A stretch of 64,000 nt of DNA from Cruorifilaria tuberocauda (taxonomy: Eukaryota > Nematoda > Chromadorea > Rhabditida > Onchocercidae): positions 1 to 64,000 of the forward strand of contig JABVXU010000059.1 of assembly GCA_013365365.1 (NCBI GenBank), written 5' to 3'. Both the position numbers and the translations under genes were made by a program. Below are positions 53,161-64,000 of the stretch, piece by piece. Positions within the stretch are counted from its first letter, which is position 1. The number at the start of each line of letters is the position of its first letter. The notes below the pieces were generated by a model, which worked only from the letters and a program-made list of their open reading frames with translations, was not told where the DNA came from and ran no database searches.

Positions 53161-53164
53161 ATGA
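53130..53164 (+). promoter_or_regulatory. Two overlapping upstream ORFs before the TLF start
   Basis: ATG at 53130 opens a 3-codon frame stopping at 53139-53141; its TGA shares a base with the next ATG at 53141. That second frame has 7 codons and its TGA (53162-53164) overlaps the proposed TLF ATG (53161). If the mRNA leader includes this region, the arrangement is of stop-start type. Confidence 0.4.
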
Positions 53165-55893
53165 GCATATCTGCATGTCAGAACGATCACGGGAGTTACA
53201 CCCTTAATGGCACCTCCGTTGCTACCAGTGCAGCTGCTAAGGTTGTTGCAAAATTCCTTTATTGATAGTTGAGAAATTGTTTGCACACTCTCTTAAAATG
53301 TTTGTAACAGGAATTCCGAAATTTCATTATTTAGTTTTAAGCAAGGTTTTTGTAATGGAATTGTTATTGTCAAGAATGTTATTTTTAACTATTTAGCAAA
53401 AAATGGTTCCATTTTTGATTAATATCAGATGTTAGTTATTTCGGTAGTAAACTAAAGAGTTAGTGAAGTTCATGAGTTAATTGTTTATATTAATTCTCCT
53501 CCTTTGGTCAATTGAGATTGTATTTGGATTGCGAAAAGTCTTTGTATTTTATTCGAAACATCACATCATACTGAATTTATCTCTTCACAAGCTGAAGTGA
53601 CGATTTTAGCAAACTGGTTTCTATTCTCATGCTCCTTGAATTTCGAAATATAGAACTTAGATTTAATGAGATATTCACTGAAAAAGCTGTCATTTTACAA
53701 TTCAATGAGAAATAAGTTGTTTTGCTGTTTCAGAAATTGTAAAGAACTGACATAATTTTGGATATGACATGCAGTTCTTTAGGGTTCAATATGGCATTCC
53801 AATACGACGAATAATTTTTTGGAGGGATTTAGTTCACAACATTCAGTTTCGACCGGAAGTAGTCTTTTGGAAACTTCTGGTTTGCAGCATTCAGCCATAT
53901 CGGAGTTTTCTCAGTCTCAGACTGATCTGTTTCATCTCGATGTTCCTGTACATGAAAATGATGTGCATTTGGAATCGATTGTGAATGCTGTAAATTTTTA
54001 TCTAGAAGATGGAAGTGTTCATGTTTTGTTTTTGTTTTGTATTTCTAATACGTGTCAAAATTCTGCATGCTTCACATTGGTATATTATAGATCGATGAAA
54101 AGATAGGATATGAGGAACAGAGAGAAGAGGCTCCACCTTCAACAAGCTCCGAGATTGCTGACCGAAATGATTCCGATGAAGATGGAGAGATTGATATACA
54201 AGTAACTTTTTCTTATTGTTTGAAAATGATGAATTCGTAGATTGCCTTCTGGATAGTACTTTGAGTAATTTTAGATTCGAAACGTTGTTTGTAACTATAC
54301 ACTTCCGCTGCATATTGATTTGCATCGCGTAGCTTTAAGTTCGGGCAATGTCGCATTTGATCGAGGTCGAGGTGTAAGTACTTCAATTGTACTTTTCAAC
54401 CTATAAAAGTGACTGATAAAGCAAATTTCTTTCCTTTATTTGCAATCTGATGTCGGCGAAGCCTCTGCTTAAAATATCTTAATTTTATGCTTAAGTTGAA
54501 ATTATAATACTTTGTTTTATATTTGATTTCCACTTGTCACAATATTATTGATGTCTAGTCATATTTTGCAGTCTTTTGGTGCAGCATTAATTTAAATCTT
54601 GATAAGAAACCGAATATTTTGTAGGTATTTTGATTTTTATTACTTTCTTGCGTTTAATTTTATAGTTGCATAATTTTAGGTCTTGTTAAAGCAGAAGAGA
54701 AACCCTTCTTGTTATGTCAAAATATACAGCTCCGGAAAGATTTACATTGTCGGGTGCCGTAGGTATAATTAATTTTTAATGCTTTTCAAATCTTGTAAAC
54801 CATTTTTTCCCAACGAAGTGAAGTTTAATTTGCATTTCTAAATTTTCTCAAAGTTAAAATTACTAAACGTTATAGCGAAAGCGAGTGTAAACGTGCTGCC
54901 AGGGGTGTTGCACGCATGGTCCAAAAAAGCATGGGGAAGATTATGGAAGTTGTTCGAATTCGAAATTATCGCGTTTGTAATGTGCTTGCAACTTGTAAAA
55001 TGCCTTTTGGTATAAAAATTGAAGAAGTAAGTTTTTTTTTTTTTAGTTTTATTTGACTGGCAAAACTATATGTAAAAATCCCTTTGTCTAAATTTTTTCA
55101 GCTAGCCCAAAAATATCCTGATCATTCTCAGTATGAACCTGAATTATCAGTTGGTCTCGTGTGGCGTTCCACAAATCCTCGAGCCACGCTCCGAATTCAT
55201 ACGACAGGCAGCATTACAGTTACTGGCGGCAAGTTTTAAGTGTCGAATTTGATAAGAATTATAAAATGTGAAAAGTTATTATGAAACATTTCAAATTTAC
55301 CTAATTTTCTCCTTGTTTCCAGCTTCATCTGAGAGTGATGTAATGAAAGCAGTTGAAGTGATATATCCAATTATCAAGGAATTCCGGTGTGCTTTACGCT
55401 TGCGTAATTCTGCCATTTCGCAATCTTCACGTAAGAGGAAACATGGAGTATCTAATAATACAAATAAAAGAATTCGTACTGTGCAGGTTATCATTTATAT
55501 TATTTGGAGAAATTATAAGGAAAACAAATTTAGAAAGCTGAATTTACTCATCGTATGGTCTATTCCTATGTTTCTCAGAAATGTAACAGTTGAAATTTTG
55601 CTAATTAAGATTTACTACAAAGTTAATTTCAGAATAAGGTGTATGTTTTAAAATTGTCTTTACAAACAAATTAAATAAATATCCTTGCCAGATTTATTCA
55701 GATAGTCTTGCAGCCATGATTTTGAATTAATTAGTATACGTTATCTACTAATTTATGTCAGTATTGATGGACATTTCAGCCTAGTTTACATGGATTTCAG
55801 CGGCTCCCAAGTTCTTCTGGAGTTTTTGGGAACCGAGTTTACTTCAGTGATGAAGATAATGAGGAAGAGGACGAGTTTGAAGATGTTGTCTAA
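53161..55893 (+). CDS. tlf-1: TBP-like factor TLF/TRF2, 9 exons
   Basis: Nuclear general transcription factor related to TBP that acts at promoters lacking a TATA box and is needed in animal development (family knowledge). Exons: 53161-53241, 53783-53989, 54091-54201, 54275-54373, 54680-54762, 54876-55026, 55102-55228, 55323-55486 and 55780-55893; about 378 residues, phases all consistent. The N-terminal third is Ser/Gln-rich and acidic (SDEDGEIDIQ). The saddle begins IRNVVCNYTLPLHIDLHRVA, continues CYVKIYSSGKIYIVGC and KRAARGVARMVQKSM, and the second repeat runs VRIRNYRVCNVLATCKMPFG to YEPELSVGLVWR and VIYPIIKEFR. A basic segment (SSRKRKHG) and an acidic tail (DEDNEEEDEFEDVV) follow. Positions that are DNA-kinking phenylalanines in TBP are Tyr and His here. 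The intron after exon 7 is GC-AG. The first exon is the least certain. Confidence 0.92.
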
Positions 55894-56984
55894 TGACCAT
55901 TTATTGCTTTCAATATTGTTGTTTCTGTGCAATAAATAGATCACTTTTGTTTGATTTTATATTTACTTATCTTTTTTTCTTTATCCGCATCATTTTTCTT
56001 ACGGTGGACGTAAATATGTATAAGTTAACTGTCGCTCTGTACTACTTCACCTACTTATTCTTTATTTCCACACCGAGCTTATTAGTGTTCCATATTTACT
56101 TCATTCGATTCTCTATCATTTATAAAGATTAAACAGTGAGCCCTCCAGAAATTCAAACCTTTCCAAATAGAAATGAAATGGGTCATCCCTGTGCTGAAAT
56201 ATCTCAATTTTACAGCTTTCATTTATTTAATATGTTGTTTAGATAATGTTGTTCTTGTGTATCATATATCTCGTTTTTCTCATGGAGCGATCCAAATTTC
56301 CTCATTTCTGTTGTTAAATGTTTTCAAACGAAAGTACTATAATCAAATACAGTTTCCTTCTACAATCTTCATTATGTCATCCGTTGCATTTTCCATTAGA
56401 ATAAACAATTTGGCATACGTAGTAGGACATTGTCAGGTATACAGGCCGTGCGTAGTAAAGTACTTACTGGAGAAAAGCAAGAATTTTGGTAATATTACAA
56501 TACCTCAAAGATCTTAAAAAAACGTCACGTCTGCGCATGCTTTATGTACTTTTACAGGGCAATTGTTTAAATTTCAAAATCTGAGATGTTAGTCTGATAT
56601 TTTACAGGTTTATTTTGTAGGGTTAAACTCAAAACAGAAAGTGAATCCTTCTGTAAACTTTCAATACATATTTTATTTAACAAGAATATGAAATTAAAAT
56701 TAAAATTTCAATAATGTATCACAATGCGGTGATGAATCCTCTGTAACCTGTAAGCATTCACAGTTCAAACAGAAATTTTCGGGAAAAATTGTTTTCACAT
56801 TTAAAAACAAGTAGCACTCGTAAACTTAGAGCTTGAATAAATTTAAGATATTTCAATGATATCATAACTTGATGAAGTGAGGTTATCGTTCATGCTAGGA
56901 ATCTTTGAAAACTCTATCAGATCGCAGAATTCCTGGACCACTAAAAAGCATATGGAAGGAATCCATCCAAATCGAGATAAGAGA
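55894..56984. other. Convergent TLF / AARS 3' interval
   Basis: It holds the 3' ends of two convergent genes. A plus-strand AATAAA lies at 55931, and minus-strand AATAAA copies lie at 56609-56614 and 56672-56677. An open frame of 114 codons at 56173-56517 has a hydrophobic start but no recognisable family and no splice context; it is probably chance. Confidence 0.5.
55931..55936 (+). promoter_or_regulatory. Poly(A) signal of TLF
   Basis: AATAAA 38 bp after the TAA stop at 55891-55893. Confidence 0.65.
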
Positions 56985-59900
56985 TTAAGAAAGCCTAATT
57001 TTTGCAAACTTCAAGGCAATTTCAGCAGCTTTCTCTACTAATTCAGTATTGTTTCCTGTTGCTTGTGCTTGCGTTGCTGTACCACCTCCTCGACCACCAA
57101 GGATTTCGCATATTTTCGAAATCCATTCCGATGCTTGTAGTCCTTTGTTTGCAACATCCTATAAAGTCTTAAGTATATTTTATAAAATAAAATTAAAAAA
57201 ATACGTCAACATAAGTAATCAGAAAATTTGTCGAGAAATTTTATAAACAACGTTAACCTGGGAAACACGTGCTACAACGACAACTTTACCAATATCATCG
57301 TTGACTGAAAATCCCATAATAGCATGCGATTTCTTTATCGATTTTAAAGCACTATCTAGTACCTGAACATTTTAAGAAATTGGTCTTAAACTAATTTGTA
57401 AAGATAGAATGACATGAATAGGAAGTTCGATTATATGGACGGAATATATCTCAAATTTTCAGAAAAAAAGTGCATGTAGACGCAGCTCTTACTTTTCCAT
57501 TAGCACCTTCACTAAAAATATGAACAATGAATGGAGTATCGCCGTTTAATGAAGCATCCACTTCACTAGCTTCACGTTGCACCTGAAACCGATTTTCATA
57601 AAGATACCTAAATCCTCAAAATTAATCATAAAGAAACATAACATCGTTATAATTAACATTAAAATTCTTAAGATTTCCGCAAACCGCAACTATTTAGAAT
57701 TGAATGAAGTTATCAAACCTTATCAGCAAGTGCTGCTTTCGCCTCACGATCGCGCATATCCAACAATTTTTGCAGTGCTTTTGCTTTTTTTCGGATGTCC
57801 TCTTTACGACAATAGGGCAACTGTGACTGATTAATTTCCTAAGATTAAAATTATTTTATTCTATGATGCTACAAGCACTCCCCGGGCAACATTTTCCTAA
57901 AGAATATGAAGTTAACCTCAATCAATTCAAGAACTCCCTTAGTTGCAGCTTTAAATTGTGTTTTATCCAGAGTTACAACGTGGTCAGTCGCTACTTCATT
58001 ATGGACTTCCGTCACTCGCTGTTCCAGTCGATCAGCGCGGTGTATCGCTCGAGAGGCTTGCGGTCCCGTAAGCGCGATAACTCGTCGAATGCCTTTAGCA
58101 ATAGCCTCTTCCGTCGTAATTACCAGTTTACCAATATCGCCAACATTATGCAAATGTCTGAATAAAAAATTCCTTATGATCAAATGAATCCTTTGTTCCT
58201 ACCTACAGAATTCACCATATTGTTCCCAAAGAGTAACGTGAACTCCTTAATCCCAAAAAATAACTGGAATTAAGGAAATACATCCGAAGTCTTCCACAAA
58301 AATAAGTCGATAAATGAGTCACTCAACAGAACTTCAATGAAAAGGCATACGTGCCACCACAAAATTCAACAGCAGTGTTGATAGCCAAATCGCTATTCTT
58401 GTTTTTTAAAAGTTTTTCGATAGGTACTCCAACACTCACTATCCTCACTGGGTCCGGATAAGTCTGAAATATGGATAGTAGGCATTTGTGATATGAATAT
58501 ATAAATTGCTTTTTCTTCACATTAATTTTTAAACCTGAGCTGGATAACAAGTCGAATAAAATTTTTTTCAAATACGAAAACGCCACTCAAAAAAACCCGC
58601 TCTGATAGGAGAAAGATCTGCTTAATCAGATTGTGCATGAAACTTACAATGAATAATTATTAATCAACTTCTTTTACCTCCTCGGGAAGTGCTCGTAATC
58701 CGTTTATTTGACGAGCTTCTGCTAGCGAAGCATTTTCGGCAAACACGATCGCATTTGTATCGATCAGCGCTTGTGACTCTTTTTCCACTATTCTTATCTT
58801 GAAAATTCTCTCAACTATACGACTATTTAAAGAAATTAATACAGAATTTTTCCCAAAAAAATTAGACAAATTTACACATTTTTTAATGCGAAAGTAACCT
58901 GCTCATAAGTTAGAGGCTGCTTGGAAGTTAAATCGAATCGAAGCCTGTCTGGAGCAACCAGTGAACCCTTCTGTTCAATTTCGCCAATAACTTTCCTCAA
59001 GGCAAAATTAAGAACATGGGTTCCGGTGTGATTTTTCATTGTTAGATTACGACGTTCCTATGAGCGAAAATTTTTGAAAGTCGAGTCTTTAACGTAAGTC
59101 TATGAAACATTGCTAGTTTCAAATTTTTGTCTTTTTTCGTTTCCTCTTTCTTTCCATTTCACCTATTTTCTCAACTTTGTTCTGTTTCAAATTTCAGGAC
59201 TTTATTTTTCTTACAAAAAAGAAAAATAAAGTGCTATACAACCAACCTTATGAGTAATAAACACTCAATATGTTGCCTTTTCATTTGACATTAAAGTTCT
59301 TCATCTCGCATTCTCTGAGATTTATAATTCAACTACAACTATACCTCATCAATTGTTTGAATTACTTTATCGCCCACGGATAATTCCCCTTCCACAACAC
59401 CGACAAGAACGACGTATCCACCGCGGATCTGGACGTTGCTTACAATGAATTCACTCCCCTGCAAAATTTTAAAAATAGGATATGGTTTATGTTCATTTAA
59501 AGCAAAATTATATATTTTAATTACTTACGCAAACAAAAATCTATTCCTTGCAACTATGCGTAATTACTAAAAAATTTCTGCAAATAAAACAAACATCATC
59601 GACTTTTGTGAGAACACCCGTATCAAATATCTGTCCACCTTGCTCAGCATAAAAATTAGTTCTATCAAGAATTAATGCACCGAAATCACCCGAATTCAAT
59701 GTGTCCAAAAATATTTTATCCTTTCGCAAAGCAAGGATTACGCCCTCACATTTATCCATACCTGCAAATTTTCCCGTAACACTATGATAGATCAACGCTA
59801 AATTTTTCTTAAGATCTTTAAACGTTATCATAAACTTACTATACATCGTTTGCTGATCTTCGAGAGGTAAAGCGTGATATTTATATTTCGGTGAGTCATC

Positions 59901-62651
59901 CGTTGTTGGAATCCCTCTGTTTTTCAGTTCTGAAATCGCATTAACATCCAAATCAATAGTATCACGCATTTTATTGGCACGAACAGCCGATAGCCCCTAA
60001 AATTTTATTAAGTTTTTATTAAATTTGCAGTAAATTTTCGTAAATTCTTTCATGAATATTGAAAATAATTAAATTCTTGCAATTTTATTCAAAGAAACAA
60101 CTTACAGCTGCTTTCTGCCTACATTTCTCGAATACCTCGAAATCGACTGCAAGACCTCTTTCTTCAGCCATAAGCTGAGTTAAATCCAATGGAAATCCAT
60201 ATGTATCGTATAGACGCCATGCAACATCACCTAAAATGTTACAGTATATTATTAAAAAAGAAACGATACAAGAACCTGCAAAGCAAAAATTGATCCAACC
60301 TGGTAAAATGTTGCGTCCCTGAAGACCAACAACCGCTTTCTGGAATAGCGTCCGTCCTCTATTAAGTGTTTTCAAAAACTGTTTCTCCTCATCATTGATA
60401 ATGTCCATAATGGTTTGCGGATCGTTTTGTAATTCAGGGAATGTTTTTCCCTAAAAAAGGTATCTCGCGATTGAGAAAACTAACATCAATAAACAAAGTT
60501 GAATAAGAAATTAACAATTACAAGTAAATTAACAACGGTTGGCACCAACGACGATAAAAAACCCGGCGGAGCAGAGAGTTTTTCATTGGCATAACGTATG
60601 CCACGACGAAGAATACGTCGAAGAACATACCTATAAACAAAAAATGAAACTGCACGGAAATGAAATGAAACTATAGATGAGATGATTATAACAAACTTGA
60701 AAATAAATAAGATTAGTATCAATATTCGTAAGGACGAGGCCAGCATTTATTAAATATGACAGACGAACCCACGACCGGTATTATCTGGTCGTCCACCATC
60801 AGATAAGGCAATAGAAAGAGTACGAATATGATCAGCGACTACTCGATAAGCCATATCGATACCATCAACATCATCAGCGCCTACTTTGCCACTATACGGA
60901 CGTACTTTCGTACCCTACAGAAAAATCTTTCATAAAAAATTTTAAAATCATCTCGCAATTACTCCTCTAACCATCAAAAAAATTGATTAGAAATCTAAAA
61001 GCCTTGCCTTAAGCGAGCAAACAAAAGATGGAGAGTCACTATTTGATAGTGATGTTAAAAGAAAAATTACAATTTTTAATTCGGTTAAATGCTGATCTCA
61101 CTCATACAGCAAAACTAATACGGTGACATACATTTAAAGAATAACGCAATCATCACGACATCTACCAGTAATTACTTTCATCATCAAATCAAACGTCATT
61201 AAAACTTACATTATATATGGCATTAAAGATAGGTGTGAAGATATCTGTGTCATAATTTGATAGTTTATTTTGCAAAACAGCAACAAGTCTTTCAAAACCT
61301 AAACCACAATCAATATGTTTGCGTGGTAATTGTTTTAACGAGCCGTCTTCCTCCCTGAAATTATAATTGCAATAAGCTTGAAATGACATTTTATAATTGT
61401 TTACTGATCCTCTTAACAACTGAATCAATGTCTTGTATGTTACCTGTTGTACTGCATGAAAACAAGATTCCATATTTCAACAACCATTGGATCGTCAGCA
61501 TTCACTAAATGGGAAGCATCTCTATCACCTACACGATCATAATGTATTTCCGAACATGGTCCACATGGTCCGACATCACCCATCTCCCAAAAATTATCTT
61601 TCATTCCGAATGATAAAATATGTGAAGGCGGTACCCTAAAAATTCTTGTAATTCTCCGGCAAGTCATCGTCTAAAATTAAACAAAAATGTAACCAGAAAA
61701 ACAAAAATGAATCGATAAGAAATCGTTTCGAATTAGAATTACAATTACAAACACTATAAAGCTAACTACCCGATATTTAGCCATATTTGTCGACACTCTT
61801 CATCAGCAGCAAGACCAGCCTTTTCATCGCCACCAAAGTACGAGACATATAAGCGTTCTCCAGGTATTCCTAACACTTTGGTCAGCAGTTCCCATGCCCA
61901 GTTACATACTTCCAACTCAAAAATAATATCAATAAGTATTCACTGAATTATGCAAATAAATGTAAATTTTTATAGCTTAAACTAGAAACACTAGTTTAAC
62001 CTTGAAATAATCCCCAAATGACCAGTTTCCAAGCATCTCGAAAAATGTGTGATGATAGACGTCTTTACCAACATCATCCAAATCGTTATGTTTACCACCA
62101 GCTCGAATGCATTTCTGAGTATTTACCGCTCGCTTGAGCTTCGCCATTTCACTCGATGGTTCCACCGTGCCCAGAAATATGGGCTTATACTGAAATTGCA
62201 CCTTTTCTGCTTATGATCCTTGATGATTTAAGAATTATCCTTAATTATTCAAGTTAAAAATCGATTGTTTTACATTGCTCAAGCTGTAATATATTACTAC
62301 ATTATGTTAGAATGACGATTTTTTTTAAATTAAAATGATTATCTAATATAAAAAGTCCGTAATTATCTCAAAATTTCAATTAATGAGATAAATATATCAA
62401 TAACTAAAAAGAGCAATATTTTTGCACCAAATTAGATGAACAGTTTTATCTAATTATTCAAGGAGTGGATTGTATCCTTATGACTAATAAACTGCATGAA
62501 AAATAGATACCTGATTCATGCCGGCATTGGCAAAAAGTAGCGTTGGATCATCGAATGGAACGACGGATGATGAGTGTACGTATGTATGTCCACGATCCTT
62601 GAAGAAATTAATAAATGCCGCACGTACTTCATCACAAGTTAATGCTTTCAT
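56985..62651 (-). CDS. aars-2: Alanyl-tRNA synthetase, cytosolic type, 19 exons
   Basis: Charges tRNA-Ala in the cytosol. Exons: 62651-62511, 62189-62001, 61915-61770, 61635-61444, 61354-61210, 60914-60769, 60630-60522, 60450-60300, 60230-60106, 59996-59595, 59458-59345, 59057-58899, 58797-58678, 58463-58351, 58157-57917, 57838-57719, 57582-57493, 57362-57258 and 57158-56985; 993 residues, close to the family's length. The class II catalytic core is clear: [59 protein letters not shown] and [12 protein letters not shown]. The editing domain keeps its zinc ligands in [13 protein letters not shown] and EFCGGTHLHN. The C-Ala domain ends with a Gly-rich loop ([16 protein letters not shown]) and KIRLS. 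ATG 62651 follows an acceptor (TTTTAG) directly, so the mRNA is either SL trans-spliced there or joined to an upstream exon. All introns fit GT-AG. Confidence 0.97.
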
Positions 62652-64000
62652 CTAAAATACATAATATGAGTTTACAAAAAAAAGGAATTGTTGGAAATTT
62701 TTTCCAACTCGCAGAAGACCGGGGCGGTGAAAAAATCCATTAAGCGAGGGCGTTATTTGCGGAATGATTCAAAATCAAAAATTCTAACATAAATTGCACC
62801 TTGCTATCTGTTTTCTCATTAATTCTTTATTTCTTGAATAATAATAAGTTCACTCCGTCAAATTAATTCGTTATAATGAATTACAAAAGTACGTCATAAG
62901 ATTCATTTTTCACTTTAAGTTAAAAAAGCGCATCTTGCATTTGAGGAAAAGCAATGGAAAGCAATGAAATTATTGAATTTTTGATTTATTGAACAGAAAT
63001 TTCTTTCAAAATGACTTCAGCTACATGACTTAACTTAAATATGCACACGGTGTAACATCTATGATGAGATTTATAATAGATTACTTCAATATGTGACAAT
63101 CTGTTCTTAATTACTTGGGATTAACACCCGATCATGATTTGTATTTTCCAGCTAACCAAAGAAATGAGCAAAATAAGCAAGATGCGTCCAAAATCTGCTT
63201 AGATTTAAAATTGATTTTAACGAACTTTCAGATCTTCGAAATCAGTCTTGGAAAACTGGAACTTAAGGCTTCAATTTTTTTATTTTTTGAAGGTGAAAGT
63301 CGGGAATGATCATGTAAGAAAATTTATATATGAATAAATTTAACAGAAGAATGGAATCATTCACTTTCCTCTCTTGTTTTAGCAGCATCAACGATTGAAA
63401 TTGTGAATAAACAAATCTGAAGTTAAATGTGGTCCGGAAAAGAAAAAACGGAATTGGACGAAATACCATCCGCAGCACACATACATCTGGCTGTACTAAT
63501 TCACATTGTTCAACTGGATCGCTATGAAATTTTTTGTCTAAGTGACAAAGATTCAGGGATAATCATAAATGTACATGTTCCTATCTTTGAAATTCTCCTC
63601 AGGTAAGAAACAGCCAAGATTTTCTCATATTTTTAGGGAATCTGTAACCTGGTGTCAACATTTTTTTGCAAATCAAGACTTTTTCTAGAAAGTCAAGTTG
63701 TTTATCCTTTTATAATCTTTTTCTGCATTATAAATTCATGTGGTAACATCACTATGCATAGAATAGAAGAAAACATACTTACAGATTTACTTACCTATAT
63801 GATATGATACTTATTGAGCCAAATAAAGCGATAAATAATTTAATGATAACACTACAATGTATTATTTAATTAAACATTTGAAATATTGAGTAAATAATAT
63901 AAGGTTGACTTTTGATCCAACTGCTAGAAATATTTCCTTTTAAATGTCCAGGACTATGTTTGATTAATTGCTTGATACATTCATTAGTTTTAATTTAAAT
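62652..64000. other. Region upstream of AARS, to window edge
   Basis: AT-rich, with no gene clearly supported. The AARS promoter is expected here. One candidate minus-strand leader exon (63365-63469) is listed separately. Confidence 0.45.
63365..63469 (-). other. Candidate alternative first exon (presequence-like) for AARS
   Basis: ATG at 63469 opens 35 codons to a possible donor (AAA then GTGAAT at 63364), in phase 0 with the AARS exon at 62651. The peptide starts MVFRPIPFFLFRTTFNFRFV and is rich in Arg, Phe and Ser with no acidic residue until position 33, as in mitochondrial targeting sequences. The 713-bp intron would end at the normal acceptor. It may be chance: other nematodes have a separate mitochondrial AlaRS gene. 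Confidence 0.2.

Noticed and set aside
56173..56517. 114-codon plus-strand open frame between TLF and AARS
   Set aside because: It is hydrophobic at the start but has no conserved motif, is inside a convergent 3' interval and is within the range expected by chance in AT-rich DNA.

Overview
The window looks like nuclear DNA of a nematode, most probably a filarial (clade III) worm. The base composition is about two-thirds A+T. Genes are split into many small exons by introns of roughly 50-750 bp, mostly with GT donors and T-rich TTTCAG acceptors. The best protein matches are single-copy animal housekeeping genes. The species call is inference from composition and gene style; no species-specific marker was read.

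Layout. (1) 2.55-7.25 kb, + strand: an ARHGAP20-like RhoGAP with a long Ser/Arg-rich tail. (2) 13.1-15.5 kb, +: plasmanylethanolamine desaturase (PEDS1/TMEM189/Kua family). (3) 20.2-21.9 kb, -: an unrecognised five-exon gene whose exon phases all agree. (4) 24.4-36.9 kb, -: a very large CHD-7/Kismet chromatin remodeller in about 25 exons. (5) 39.7-46.7 kb, -: bifunctional peptidylglycine alpha-amidating monooxygenase (PAM). (6) 50.5-51.3 kb, -: CRIPT. (7) 53.2-55.9 kb, +: TBP-like factor TLF/TRF2. (8) 57.0-62.7 kb, -: cytosolic-type alanyl-tRNA synthetase in 19 exons. The intervals between genes are AT-rich and contain microsatellites, two perfect hairpins, degenerate tandem repeats and a cluster of ACGT tetramers upstream of chd-7.

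The genes are functionally unrelated: Rho signalling, plasmalogen synthesis, chromatin, neuropeptide amidation, PDZ scaffolding, core transcription and translation. No operon is evident: same-strand neighbours are at least 2.5 kb apart. CRIPT and TLF are divergent and share a 1.9 kb upstream interval; TLF and AARS are convergent.

Most splice junctions were placed by requiring phase-consistent joins and family similarity, and coordinates may be off by a base or two. Three junctions, in chd-7, PAM and TLF, can only be explained with GC-AG introns, about 3 of 78 modelled introns. No complete undescribed system was found. The least explained item is the five-exon gene at 20.2-21.9 kb.
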